Origin: Gammaproteobacteria bacterium | GTDB taxonomy: Bacteria > Pseudomonadota > Gammaproteobacteria > Steroidobacterales > Woeseiaceae | Length of the DNA stretch: 64,000 nucleotides | NCBI GenBank assembly: GCA_022600955.1 | Contig: JAHZJK010000011.1 | Coordinates: 1 to 64,000, forward strand | Direction of reading: 5' to 3' | Notes under the pieces: model-generated | What the model saw: the letters and a program-made list of their open reading frames with translations, nothing else | The model's database searches: none | What the model was told of the DNA's origin: nothing | Part shown: positions 35,314 through 44,451 of the stretch, piece after piece | How the letters are laid out: the number at the start of each line of letters is the position of its first letter | Numbering within the stretch: the first letter of the stretch is position 1 | Translations under genes and position numbers: made by a program

Positions 35314-36486
35314 GTGCCGGACCCGGAGCGCAGCATACTGCATGTCGATATGGATGCATTCTATGCTTCCGTCGAACAACGGGACAATCCGGAGCTGCGC
35401 GGCAAACCACTTGTCGTCGGTGGCGGCGGTAACCGCGGCGTAGTGGCTGCGGCAAGCTACGAGGCGCGCAAATTCGGCGTTCGCTCAGCAATGCCTATGT
35501 CGGAGGCCAACCGGCGCTGCGATCATCTGTTGCAGGTGCGACCCCGCATGTCACATTACAAAGCGGCGTCAAAGCAGATTTTCCAGGTTTTTCGAGACTT
35601 CACTCCGCTCGTCGAGGGTCTGTCGCTTGACGAGGCCTTCCTGGACGTGACGTCGAGCGTACGGTTATTCGGGACTCCCGAGAAAATTGCACAACTCATA
35701 AAGCAGCGTATTCGCGATGAAACTCAGCTGACCGCATCGGTCGGTGTTGCACACAACAAGCTTGTTGCAAAAATCGCTTCTGACCTCGACAAACCCGACG
35801 GATTGACATTGCTGCTACCTGAGCACTACCGAGAAAAACTCGATCCATTGCCCGTGCGTGTTATTCCCGGTATCGGCAAGGTCACGCTGCAAAAGCTCGC
35901 CAGGAGCGATATCGCGACGGTTCGAGATCTGCGTACCGCCAGCGATCGCGAACTCGAGCCGATTTTTGGCCGCTTCACACAGAAGACGAGAGACCGCGCA
36001 GCGGGAATCGACCAGCGAGCCGTGACACCGCATCGTGAAGAAAAATCGATTAGCGCTGAGGAGACGTATGACCAGGATCTGTCAGATCCTGCTGATATGG
36101 AGCGGGAAATATTGCGACTAACAGAGCGCGCCGCAACGCGGTTGCGCAAAGCCGGTCTTGCCGCGGGCACCGTGCAGATCAAGATACGGCGTGCCGACTT
36201 CTCTACCTATACGCGGCAGAGAGTCATGCGGCCACCCACAAACGGAACCGATCAGATAACCGCGGTCGCACGTACATTGCTTGACACCTGGCTGGCCGCC
36301 AACCCAGGCGCCAGGGTCCGCCTGCTCGGCGTTGGTGGCAGCAAGCTGGCGCCCGCCGAACAAGGGGACTTGTTTGCGGCTGAGGAAGCTGAGACGCACT
36401 CAGCTATCGATGACACGGTCGATGAAATACGCGAGAAGTTCGGCTCACTGTCATTATCCAGGGCCAGCACCTTGGAACGCGACTGA
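35314..36486 (+). CDS. dinB: DNA polymerase IV
   Basis: Y-family translesion polymerase. 390 residues from GTG 35314 (E. coli DinB 351). ILHVDMDAFYASVEQRDNP carries the catalytic Asp, KPLVVGG and YEARKFGVRSAMP follow, and SLDEAFLDVT supplies the other carboxylates. A helix-hairpin-helix at about 178-200 (VIPGIGKVTLQKL) and a little-finger domain come next, and a C-terminal stretch with a possible beta-clamp motif follows. The ORF reaches upstream into ispA, but the conserved start is at residue 45 of that longer reading frame. It has no LexA box of its own that I could find; it probably reads through from ispA. Confidence 0.93.
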   Translation: MPDPERSILHVDMDAFYASVEQRDNPELRGKPLVVGGGGNRGVVAAASYEARKFGVRSAMPMSEANRRCDHLLQVRPRMSHYKAASKQIFQVFRDFTPLVEGLSLDEAFLDVTSSVRLFGTPEKIAQLIKQRIRDETQLTASVGVAHNKLVAKIASDLDKPDGLTLLLPEHYREKLDPLPVRVIPGIGKVTLQKLARSDIATVRDLRTASDRELEPIFGRFTQKTRDRAAGIDQRAVTPHREEKSISAEETYDQDLSDPADMEREILRLTERAATRLRKAGLAAGTVQIKIRRADFSTYTRQRVMRPPTNGTDQITAVARTLLDTWLAANPGARVRLLGVGGSKLAPAEQGDLFAAEEAETHSAIDDTVDEIREKFGSLSLSRASTLERD

Positions 36487-36529
36487 TTAGGGTAGAATCC
36501 CTGTTCAGCCCGATGACCGACCAAGAATA

Positions 36530-38221
36530 ATGTACACCAGCTTTTTCGGACTACACGAGAAACCGTTTTCAATAACGCCGGACCCGCGCTACCTGTTCAT
36601 GAGCGAGCGGCACGGTGAAGCGCTCGCGCATCTCGTCTACGGCGTGACTGAAAGCGGCGGCTTCGTGCAACTCACGGGCGAGGTCGGCACGGGCAAGACC
36701 ACACTTGTACGGACGCTGCTGCTAAATCGCATGCCAGACAATGCCGACGTTGCTGTCGTCCTTAACCCGCAGATCACAGCAGTAGAGTTTCTCGCAACGA
36801 TTTGCGAGGAACTCGGCATAGAGGTGCCAGCGGAAAAGGACAGCATCAAGGCACTGACTGATGCACTGAATCATCATCTTCTCTCCGCACATGCGGACGG
36901 TCGACGCACCATCCTGGTGGTTGATGAAGCGCAAAATCTCGCACCTGCCGTGCTTGAGCAGGTTCGACTGTTGACCAACCTGGAAACAGCGAAGCAGAAA
37001 CTGCTGCAGATAATACTGATCGGCCAACCGGAACTTCGCGAGCTGCTCGATCGCAATGATCTGCGGCAACTCGCACAACGGATTACCGGCAGGTATCACC
37101 TGGAACCATTGTCGAGCGATGAAACCGCGCAATACATCGAACACCGCTTGCGGGTTGCAGGTGCGCTGGGCGAGGTGTTTGAGCCAGCCGCAAAGAAAGA
37201 AGTGTTTCGTATATCGCAGGGCGTGCCGCGCCTTGTAAACGTAATCTGTGACCGCGCGCTGCTCGGAGGTTACAGCCAGGAGTCGAGACAGATATCGCGG
37301 CGCTTGATCAAACGCGCTGCGGCAGAAGTCGCGGGCGAACTTGAGCCAACATCAGCTTGGCGCAAGATCGCTCTTGCAGCCGGCATTACAGGTATCGCAG
37401 TCGTCGCCAGCAGCTTCTGGTACGCAAACAGGAATGTCGCAGACGATACAGTCCTCGTCACCGAGTCCAATGTCATTGAGCTTGTGCCGGCCGACAACAT
37501 CACTTCGGTGACGGCAACGGACGAATTGGTCAGCGACGAGGACGCAGACGACGCTGCGCAGACGCCCGGCGATCCACCACAAGCTACGCTCGCGGAACAA
37601 TTGGGAATCGCGGGAGAGCTCACCAATACCAACTTCGCGTTTGCCACTTTGTTCGAGCTATGGGGCCTTGATTACACCAGTGGGGCAAAGAGCGGCTGCG
37701 AGCAGGCGCGCGAGTCCGGCCTTGCCTGCCTCTACCAGCGCGGATCCTGGAATGGGCTGCGGCAATTGAACCGCCCCGCGATTCTGACCTTGGTTGATAG
37801 CAAAGGCGACACGCATGATGTGGTGCTTTCAGGGATTCGCGGCGCGAATGCCGATCTGTCGATTGGCGGCGTCGCCGTGACGCATTCTGTGGCGGCAGTA
37901 GCGGACGCCTGGTTTGGGCAATACCTGCTCCTCTGGAAGCCGCCTGGTGACACGCCGGTATCACTGGCACCCGGCGTTCGCGGCCCTGAGGTGACATGGC
38001 TTCGACAAAGCCTGCTCAGCATTGATCCCAGCTATTCGACCGACGATGCCAACTCTGATGAGTATGACGGTGCGCTACAAGCCGTTGTGCGCCGGTTCCA
38101 ACGCGACAATCGCCTGGATGTCGACGGCCTCGCCGGCCAACAGACGCAGATTGTCGTCAACTCCCTGCTCGCTGACGACCATACACCACGGCTTGCAACG
38201 CCATTGCTGGCGAGGGAATAA
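36530..38221 (+). CDS. gspA: GspA/ExeA-like AAA ATPase with peptidoglycan-binding domain
   Basis: 563 residues. Cytoplasmic AAA domain (about 1-265, starting MYTSFFGLHEKPFSITPDPRYLFMS, Walker A GEVGTGKTT, Walker B TILVVDEAQNL), one transmembrane helix near 287-303, an acidic linker, a papain-like C39-type region with CEQARESGLACLYQRGSWNGL, and a C-terminal peptidoglycan-binding domain (about 490-550, GVRGPEVTWLRQSLLSI). Matches ExeA/GspA, which with GspB helps assemble the type II secretin across peptidoglycan. GspB is next (3 bases apart). No other gsp gene is nearby. Confidence 0.9.
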   Translation: MYTSFFGLHEKPFSITPDPRYLFMSERHGEALAHLVYGVTESGGFVQLTGEVGTGKTTLVRTLLLNRMPDNADVAVVLNPQITAVEFLATICEELGIEVPAEKDSIKALTDALNHHLLSAHADGRRTILVVDEAQNLAPAVLEQVRLLTNLETAKQKLLQIILIGQPELRELLDRNDLRQLAQRITGRYHLEPLSSDETAQYIEHRLRVAGALGEVFEPAAKKEVFRISQGVPRLVNVICDRALLGGYSQESRQISRRLIKRAAAEVAGELEPTSAWRKIALAAGITGIAVVASSFWYANRNVADDTVLVTESNVIELVPADNITSVTATDELVSDEDADDAAQTPGDPPQATLAEQLGIAGELTNTNFAFATLFELWGLDYTSGAKSGCEQARESGLACLYQRGSWNGLRQLNRPAILTLVDSKGDTHDVVLSGIRGANADLSIGGVAVTHSVAAVADAWFGQYLLLWKPPGDTPVSLAPGVRGPEVTWLRQSLLSIDPSYSTDDANSDEYDGALQAVVRRFQRDNRLDVDGLAGQQTQIVVNSLLADDHTPRLATPLLARE

Positions 38222-38224
38222 ACA

Positions 38225-38854
38225 ATGTCTTTTATTCTCGATGCGCTGAAGAAATCAGAATCTGAGCGGCAACAACAAACGACGAATGAGTTTTCCGGTG
38301 TCCCGACACGACCTGGGCCAGACAGAATTCCACGCTGGTTGTGGATTGTCGGCATACTGCTGGCGATTAACCTCGCGGTATTGATTGGTCTGTTGTTGCG
38401 CCCGGAGCCCGCCGCGACTCCAGTCTTGGTCGACGCAGCACCAGAATCGATCGCACTGCCCGAGAAGGTCGAGCCGAGTTTCACAGACCAGGTTGCGGCC
38501 GCCCAACGAAATCCTCCGCCTGGTCAGCCGGATGACGAACCTGAAGCAGAGGCGACACCCGCAACTCAACAAGTGCAGCCTGTCGTGATTTCCCAGGATC
38601 GCGAGGCAATTCGAAGCACTGCGATTTACCCATCGATGCAGGAAGTACTCGCAGGTGGCGCGGTATCGCTTCCGGAATTGCATGTGGACATTCACGTATT
38701 CAGCGAAACCCCCAGTGACCGCTTCGTTTTTATCAATATGAACAAGTACCGGGAGGGTGGCCTGCTTAGCGAAGGACCAGAGGTCGTCGAGATCACGACT
38801 GACGGTGTCGTGCTCAGGTATCAGGGCAGTTCGTTCCTGTTAACGCGCGACTAG
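38225..38854 (+). CDS. gspB: type II secretion accessory protein GspB-like
   Basis: 209 residues: MSFILDALKKSESERQQ at the N terminus is the GspB/ExeB signature, followed by one transmembrane helix (about 37-58), a proline- and alanine-rich periplasmic linker, and a C-terminal domain (about 130-205) with YPSMQEVLAGGAVSLPELHVDIHVFSETPSDRFVFINMNKYREGG. ExeB partners with ExeA. Directly follows gspA. Confidence 0.88.
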   Translation: MSFILDALKKSESERQQQTTNEFSGVPTRPGPDRIPRWLWIVGILLAINLAVLIGLLLRPEPAATPVLVDAAPESIALPEKVEPSFTDQVAAAQRNPPPGQPDDEPEAEATPATQQVQPVVISQDREAIRSTAIYPSMQEVLAGGAVSLPELHVDIHVFSETPSDRFVFINMNKYREGGLLSEGPEVVEITTDGVVLRYQGSSFLLTRD

Positions 38855-38859
38855 ATTGC

Positions 38860-40701
38860 TTGGCAGCCGCTACCGACAAACTGCTCACCGGGGATATTTT
38901 CGCCAAGGCGCTGATTTCTGGCATTCACCGCGTCATCGGCCAGCAAGAGCACCTGAACAAAATCAATGTTTTTCCGGTTGCCGACAGCGATACGGGAACG
39001 AATCTCAGCCTGTCATTGAGCGCCGCGCTTGGGGTATTGCGCGACGAGCGAGAGAAGCACCTCGGAACAATGCTCGCAGCAGTCGCCGATGTTTTGCTGG
39101 ATGGGGCGCGTGGAAATTCCGGTGCGATCCTCGCCCAGTTTTTTCAGGGCATGAGCGATGCTGCAGGCGAGACAACACGTTTCACGACCTATACGTTTGG
39201 CAGGGCGGTATCGACCGGTAGTGAATACGCCCATGACGCGCTGTCGAAACCGCGTGAAGGCACGATACTGTCCGTAATCGATGCTTTCGCCATAAGCCTC
39301 TCTCACCAGGTATCCCAACTGAAGGAGGAAAACTTTCCTGCAATCTTTAATGTTGCACGAAAAAGGGTTGCTGATGCGCTTGCGAACACGCCCAGTCAGC
39401 TTGCGGTTCTGCGCAAGGCCGGCGTTGTCGACGCCGGTGCCAAGGGCTTTGCCGAACTCGTGAATGGCATTGACGACTATTTGCAGAGCAGCGTCGTCAC
39501 TCCGGTACCGGATGTTGCCGTATTACAGAATATTGAACCTGCTGTCGATTTCTCCGCAGCAGACAACGCTTCCAGTTTTCGCTTTTGTACTGAGTGTCTT
39601 GTCACGGGTGTCGATATTGACCGTCGCAAGCTGCGCGAGGCCCTTGCTGAGATCGGTGACTCATTAGTGCTTGCCGGGAGCAAACGAAAAGCGAAAATTC
39701 ATATCCATGTTGATGAACCCGAGCGCGTATTTGACGTCGCACGCCAATTTGGTGAGCTTGCGGCACAGAAGGCCGACGATATGCACCGCCAGCAGCATGC
39801 CACGCATGATGCTGCTCGCACTTTTGCGGTTATTACCGACTCAGCGGCTGACATCAGCGATGCTGACATGGAGAGGTTCGACATCCATATGGTGCCCTGC
39901 CGTATTCAGTTTGGCGACCGCGGTTATCTGGACAAAGTCAGTATTACGTCGGATGAGTTTTACGACGAACTGCGAAACAACGAATCGCATCCGACGACAT
40001 CGCAACCGGCACCCGGAGACTTCAGGCGTCAGTACCAGTTTCTCGCCAGTCACTTTGCACACGTGCTATCCATAAACCTGACGTCCAGGGCCAGCGGCAC
40101 TTTCCAGGGCGCGCTTGCTGCGGCAGAGCGCGTCAACGCGGCAGGTGAAATACACGTGGTTGACTCGCTCAACGCTTCCATCGGTCAGGGACAACTGGCG
40201 GTACTCGCCGCCGAGTGTGCCGACGCGGGCGTGTCCGTAGAGGACACGCTGCAGTTGATTCAAGAACAGATCCCGAGGACCCGCTCATTCGCACTGCTTG
40301 ACGACCTGCGCTTCGCCGTCCGTGGCGGCCGCCTGCCACATTGGGTCAAGACCGTTGCGGACTGGCTCCGCCTTATGGTCGTCATCGGCACCAAGACGGA
40401 TGGGCGTATCGCGCTCAGCGGATTTCTTCTCGGCCGCAATCGCCGATTGGCCAAGTTTGCTCGCCATATCGCGGCGCGTGTTAAATCGGATGAGCCGCTC
40501 GTCGTCGGTATTGGTCACGCCATCTGCGAGCAAGATGCTCAGCAGCTCGCGGTTCATATCAAAGAGAACTTTCCAAATATCGAGAAACTGACGATCGACA
40601 GCCTCGGCACAGCTCTGGGCGTGCACGGAGGGCCTGGCACACTGCTTGTTTCGACATCGCCATATGTGTCAGCAGATAATATCGCCCGCGGGATCGATTA
40701 G
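38860..40701 (+). CDS. fused DhaL (FakA)-DegV (FakB) fatty-acid kinase-like protein
   Basis: 613 residues from TTG 38860. Residues 1-200 are a DAK2/DhaL ATP-binding domain with VFPVADSDTGTN supplying Mg-binding Asp residues and DGARGNSGAILAQFF. Residues about 225-300 match the FakA middle domain. From about 318 the chain is a DegV/FakB fatty-acid-binding domain: FAVITDSAADIS, LSINLTSRASGTFQGALAAAE, DSLNASIGQGQLAVLAAE, and LRFAVRGGRLPHW. In Firmicutes FakA and FakB are separate proteins that phosphorylate exogenous fatty acids. Here both are one polypeptide. Its 3' end overlaps the convergent SRAP gene by 33 bases. Confidence 0.9.
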   Translation: MAAATDKLLTGDIFAKALISGIHRVIGQQEHLNKINVFPVADSDTGTNLSLSLSAALGVLRDEREKHLGTMLAAVADVLLDGARGNSGAILAQFFQGMSDAAGETTRFTTYTFGRAVSTGSEYAHDALSKPREGTILSVIDAFAISLSHQVSQLKEENFPAIFNVARKRVADALANTPSQLAVLRKAGVVDAGAKGFAELVNGIDDYLQSSVVTPVPDVAVLQNIEPAVDFSAADNASSFRFCTECLVTGVDIDRRKLREALAEIGDSLVLAGSKRKAKIHIHVDEPERVFDVARQFGELAAQKADDMHRQQHATHDAARTFAVITDSAADISDADMERFDIHMVPCRIQFGDRGYLDKVSITSDEFYDELRNNESHPTTSQPAPGDFRRQYQFLASHFAHVLSINLTSRASGTFQGALAAAERVNAAGEIHVVDSLNASIGQGQLAVLAAECADAGVSVEDTLQLIQEQIPRTRSFALLDDLRFAVRGGRLPHWVKTVADWLRLMVVIGTKTDGRIALSGFLLGRNRRLAKFARHIAARVKSDEPLVVGIGHAICEQDAQQLAVHIKENFPNIEKLTIDSLGTALGVHGGPGTLLVSTSPYVSADNIARGID

Positions 40702-41337
40702 AACCTCGCTTTCATTGCGAGCATTGTTGACGCGCCTGTCAACCGGCCACGCCTGTAGTGCGGGAGCTCGATCCGCAGCCTGCTCAAGGAACTCTGTCGA
40801 GCCGGACAGCCACTCATCCGCTGTGTCACGCTGCACGATCACGGGCATGCGGTGATGCAACGGCTGCATGAAATCATTCGCCTCAGTCGTAATGAGTGTC
40901 GTCGTCTGCAAACTGTCACCAGATGATTTGTCCGTCCAGTTTTCCCAAAGTCCGGCCAATGCGAACGGCTCGCCGCTGGCAAGTGAGATGAAGTACGGCG
41001 TCTTTGCCTCGCCCTCACGGCGCCACTCGTAAAAACCGTCCGCCAATACCACGCAGCGTCGATGCCGGAACGCCGCACGATACGATGGCTTCTCCGCCAC
41101 CGTTTCGGCACGCGCATTGATCATCCGATTCCCGATGGCCGGGTCTTTTGCCCAGAACGGCACCAGGCCCCAGCGCAACATAACCAGCTCTCGCTGCTGC
41201 TGCTCGTTGTCTCGCACTGCCGCAATAAACTGTGTTGGCGCGATGTTGTATTGTGGCTCGACAGTCAGAGCACCATCAACACCGAACAACGCTGCCGTTG
41301 CTTCACTGGGTGAGTAAAAAGCGAAGCGACCGCACAT
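40669..41337 (-). CDS. SOS response-associated peptidase (SRAP/HMCES family)
   Basis: 222 residues beginning MCGRFA, with catalytic Cys2 that forms a thiazolidine cross-link to abasic sites in single-stranded DNA. NARAETV at about 75-81 and GFYEWRR at about 99-105 are characteristic, and a conserved HHRMPVIV contains the active-site His. E. coli YedK is the model. There is no obvious LexA box upstream in the one base separating it from the ABC permease, so it may be transcribed with the exporter upstream. Confidence 0.93.
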   Translation of the reverse strand: MCGRFAFYSPSEATAALFGVDGALTVEPQYNIAPTQFIAAVRDNEQQQRELVMLRWGLVPFWAKDPAIGNRMINARAETVAEKPSYRAAFRHRRCVVLADGFYEWRREGEAKTPYFISLASGEPFALAGLWENWTDKSSGDSLQTTTLITTEANDFMQPLHHRMPVIVQRDTADEWLSGSTEFLEQAADRAPALQAWPVDRRVNNARNESEVLIDPAGDIIC

Positions 41338-41338
41338 A

Positions 41339-42112
41339 CTATTCGCGTATTCCTACGCCTTTTCGCATCAGCAATACACAGGCGGAAAACAACAAGATCA
41401 CAAACACCAGGAGAATGGCGTACGCATAGCCGATACTGATGTCCGAAGTTCCGAGGATGCCGTAGCGAAATGCATTGACCATGTAGAGAATCGGGTTGAC
41501 CTTGGAAACCGCTTGCCAAAACTCCGGTAGCATCGAGATCGAATAGAACACTCCGCCGAGGTAGGTCAATGGTGTCAGGACAAACGTCGGCACAATGGAT
41601 ATGTCGTCAAATTTCTTTGCGAATACGGCATTTATGAATCCGGCCAGCGAAAACACGATCGACGATAAGAGTACGACCGAGATCATGATAAAGGGATGTG
41701 CAACCTCAAGTCGTGTGAAGAACAACGCGACGATCGTCACGAGAATTCCAATAAGCATGCCACGTAACACGCCGCCCGCGACGTGGCCGATAATTATCGT
41801 CGCGTTGGACATTGGAGACACGAGCATTTCTTCAACATGGCGACCGAACTTGGCGCCAAAAAATGACGAAACAACATTTCCGTAAGAACTGGTTATGACA
41901 GACATCATGATCAGACCGGGCGCGATGTACTGCATGTAATCAAACCCGTCCATAGTGCCGATGCGGCGGCCAATCAGGTTACCGAAGATGATGAAGTACA
42001 AGGTCATGGTGATCGCGGGAGGCACGATTGTTTGTACCCAGATTCGCAGGACGCGGATCATTTCTTTGCGAACGATGGTGCGCACGGCGACCAGGTTCAG
42101 AGCGATATTCAT
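41339..42112 (-). CDS. ABC-2 exporter permease (YadH-like)
   Basis: 257 residues, about six membrane segments, with the PGLIMMSVITSSYGNVVSSFFG block and VSKVNPILYMVNAFRYGILG near the C terminus that typify the ABC-2 family of DrrB/NodJ/YadH. It overlaps the ATPase gene by four bases and ends one base before the SRAP gene. The exported substrate is unknown. Confidence 0.92.
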   Translation of the reverse strand: MNIALNLVAVRTIVRKEMIRVLRIWVQTIVPPAITMTLYFIIFGNLIGRRIGTMDGFDYMQYIAPGLIMMSVITSSYGNVVSSFFGAKFGRHVEEMLVSPMSNATIIIGHVAGGVLRGMLIGILVTIVALFFTRLEVAHPFIMISVVLLSSIVFSLAGFINAVFAKKFDDISIVPTFVLTPLTYLGGVFYSISMLPEFWQAVSKVNPILYMVNAFRYGILGTSDISIGYAYAILLVFVILLFSACVLLMRKGVGIRE

Positions 42113-43044
42113 TGTCCACTCCTCGCCTGGCCGGGCTTTTGCTCAACGAGACGCATGAACAGTTCCTCAAGTCGATTGGCTTTGTTGCGCATACTTACGA
42201 CGCCGATATGTTTCTCACTGAGTTGTGCAAACAGCTCGTTCAGATCCTTGTCGGGTCCTTTTGCAACTTCGAGCTCGCCGTCCTCCCGCAGCCGTGTCTC
42301 GAAACCCTGCAAGTGCGGTGCTTCACTGACTTGTGTTGCCAAGCTCAGGACGAATACCTCGCGCTGTAATTGCCGCAGTACGCTACTCATCGGTGCATCT
42401 TCAATAATGCGGCCAGCGTCGATGATGCCGATATGTCGGCATAGCGTCTCTGCTTCCTCAAGATAGTGCGTCGTCAGAATGATCGTAGTCCCAGCCGCGT
42501 TGATCTCCTGCAGGTACTCCCACATCGATCGTCGAATCTCGATATCAACGCCAGCGGTAGGCTCGTCCAGAATCAACAGCCGTGGCTCGTGTACGAGTGC
42601 ACGGGCAATCATGAGGCGGCGCTTCATGCCACCTGACAATGAGCGTGCGATATCGCCACGGCGATCCCAAAGCCGCAGTTCCCGCAAGTATTTCTCGACC
42701 CGTTGTTTCGCGACTTTGCCGCCAATACCGTAATAGCCCGCCTGGTTGGTTACGATGTTTTCGACCGAGTCCCACAGATTCAGGTTGATTTCCTGGGGCA
42801 CAAGCCCAAGGCAGGACTTGGCCGCTTCCAGATCCGTGTCGAGGTCATGGCCGAATATCTCAACTTTGCCTGCCGTCTTGTTAACCAGCGAACTGATGAT
42901 TCCGATGGCGGTCGTTTTGCCTGCGCCGTTGGGCCCCAGCAATGCATAGAAGTCGCCGGAGCCGACATTCAGGTCAATACCTTTGAGCGCCTGATTGCCG
43001 TTGTCATACGTCTTGGTCAGGTTTTTGATTGTGAGTGCATTCAT
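42109..43044 (-). CDS. ABC exporter ATP-binding protein (YadG-like)
   Basis: 311 residues: Walker A GPNGAGKTTAIGI near 36-48, Q-loop LVPQEINLNLWDSVENIV, signature LSGGMKRRL, Walker B LLILDEPTAGVD, and the H-loop LTTHYLEEAETLC. A C-terminal regulatory region (about 225-311) is typical of YadG/DrrA proteins. Partner of the permease downstream. Confidence 0.95.
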   Translation of the reverse strand: MNALTIKNLTKTYDNGNQALKGIDLNVGSGDFYALLGPNGAGKTTAIGIISSLVNKTAGKVEIFGHDLDTDLEAAKSCLGLVPQEINLNLWDSVENIVTNQAGYYGIGGKVAKQRVEKYLRELRLWDRRGDIARSLSGGMKRRLMIARALVHEPRLLILDEPTAGVDIEIRRSMWEYLQEINAAGTTIILTTHYLEEAETLCRHIGIIDAGRIIEDAPMSSVLRQLQREVFVLSLATQVSEAPHLQGFETRLREDGELEVAKGPDKDLNELFAQLSEKHIGVVSMRNKANRLEELFMRLVEQKPGQARSGQ

Positions 43045-43077
43045 AGGGCGCGTATTGTACGCGCGGAGCCTGCCGCG

Positions 43078-43704
43078 TCACACCTTCTTGCGACGCTCCG
43101 CGTACCGGTCTGCAACACGCAGCGGCCGTGGCATGGCACACGCGGCCGCCGGCAGCGCAGAGGTTTCGTTGGCATGAGCGCTGCAAAGCAATTCCTGCAA
43201 TGCCACTCGCTGCGACGCGTCGCGCACGGCTCGCCGCGAGCTGGCGACATGCGGAGGCAGATCGGCACAATCCTCCGTCAACTGAAGGCGCGGCACGGTC
43301 ATGTCGGCGCGCCAGGCAACTTTCTCGAGTAGAGCGACCAGTGGCCTTTTTGTGATTTCGTCGCACCAGGCGGCGCTCGCGCCGCTGATCACGCGTGCAG
43401 CGTAGGGATTGATCCGCACCAGTTGCCATAGAAAAGCCAGTGCTGCCATCTGCACAGCGACAAGTTCAGCAGAGAGCGTCGGCGTTGCGGCGAGCAGGTC
43501 CTGCTGCGGGTCTTCGGACAGCGCTGCCTCCCACCAACCAAGGTCATTCTCGCGGACCGAGAACAACAGAAACGGGGTCGACGCCATGCGACCTCGTTGT
43601 GGTCCTTTCATGTCGGTGGCTGCGAGCAACCACGCCGCATTCAGAGCCCGGACATTGGCGTATTCATGTATTCCGGGGCTCGCAAAGTCGCTATTGTTGT
43701 GCAT
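43078..43704 (-). CDS. hypothetical protein divergent from the FlhC-like gene
   Basis: 208 residues, no signal peptide, one moderately hydrophobic helix (TLSAELVAVQMAALAFLWQLV, about 76-96), Ala- and Arg-rich C terminus. A tryptophan-rich N-terminal part includes ENDLGWWEAALSEDPQQD. I do not recognise the family. AGGGAAGAG precedes the ATG. It is divergent from the FlhC-like gene across a 130-base region containing a long dyad, which suggests a regulatory link; no function is proposed. Confidence 0.65.
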   Translation of the reverse strand: MHNNSDFASPGIHEYANVRALNAAWLLAATDMKGPQRGRMASTPFLLFSVRENDLGWWEAALSEDPQQDLLAATPTLSAELVAVQMAALAFLWQLVRINPYAARVISGASAAWCDEITKRPLVALLEKVAWRADMTVPRLQLTEDCADLPPHVASSRRAVRDASQRVALQELLCSAHANETSALPAAACAMPRPLRVADRYAERRKKV

Positions 43705-43754
43705 TACTCTTCCCTCCGGGCAGCTGTGTGTACCCTTGCTTGTTTTTCTATATT

Positions 43755-43808
43755 TTGGTGAATTTTACCATATACGGTATTCTACTGACATAGTAATACT
43801 GTATTTGG
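43755..43808 (+). promoter_or_regulatory. promoter with long inverted-repeat operator before the FlhC-like gene
   Basis: TTGGTG (43755-43760), 17-base spacer, TATTCT (43778-43783) form a plausible promoter for the FlhC-like gene. A dyad spans it: CCATATACGGTATT (43768-43781) and AATACTGTATTTGG (43795-43808) match as inverted repeats at 12 of 14 positions around a 13-base spacer. AAGGAG then sits just upstream of ATG 43835. Confidence 0.6.
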
Positions 43809-43834
43809 TCGTTTTATCACATAAGGAGAGCAAC

Positions 43835-44395
43835 ATGAGGCTGACCGACGATCGCTACTCATCTGAGCGCAGCCAGTTCGAGCTGGCACTTCGGATGATC
43901 CGGCATGAAGCCAGGACCCGCACCATCCGGGAATGCACAGGGCTTTCAGATGACCGTATCCGCAAGCTCTATTCGACCTACTTTCAGAATTCCGCCAGTT
44001 GTGACGTCAAGCGGCGTCGCGGCAAGTCACCACGGCAGGTCGTACGCTACGTAAAGACGCCACAGAACCAGATTCAGGCGACGACCCTGGTTGTCCTGTT
44101 CGCGGCTGGTCTGCTGCTCAGAATTGACAGCGACGACAGAGTGCATGCGAGTTGGCCCCGACCTGACGTGGAATTTGGACACCGCCTTTGTCGAGCATAC
44201 GAAAACTACCTGTTGCTGCACCGCCACCCTCAGCTGAGTTTCGAATGGGCGTGGAATCTCCTGCATTGTATTGCCTGGAATGACGAGCTGTATCTCGCCG
44301 CCTGTGATCTTTGCCCGGCGCGCTACGTCCAGGACGCCTATGCGATCGACAAGGGTGTCTGCCCGGCTTGTGAAATTATCGGAAACTCAGTCTAG
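43835..44395 (+). CDS. FlhC-like transcriptional regulator without FlhD
   Basis: 186 residues (E. coli FlhC 192). RTRTIRECTGLSDDRIRKLYSTYF (about 27-50) is the FlhC helix-turn-helix-like region, and two CxxC pairs, Cys157/Cys160 and Cys176/Cys179, match the FlhC zinc site in spacing. In enterics FlhC acts as FlhD4C2 to switch on flagellar class II genes. Here there is no flhD nearby, and no flagellar gene in the window. The ORF opens upstream at 43409, but only ATG 43835 has AAGGAG and a conserved start. It may work alone or with a distant partner. Confidence 0.82.
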   Translation: MRLTDDRYSSERSQFELALRMIRHEARTRTIRECTGLSDDRIRKLYSTYFQNSASCDVKRRRGKSPRQVVRYVKTPQNQIQATTLVVLFAAGLLLRIDSDDRVHASWPRPDVEFGHRLCRAYENYLLLHRHPQLSFEWAWNLLHCIAWNDELYLAACDLCPARYVQDAYAIDKGVCPACEIIGNSV

Positions 44396-44451
44396 AACGG
44401 GTACAATCCGACGGTCTTTACGATAACAACAAGTACTAGGGAGATAAACCA

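Noticed and set aside
43795..43808. TACTGTAT near the FlhC-like gene as a LexA box
   Set aside because: The second half CAG at the 10-base spacing is missing; the sequence is instead one arm of a longer dyad.
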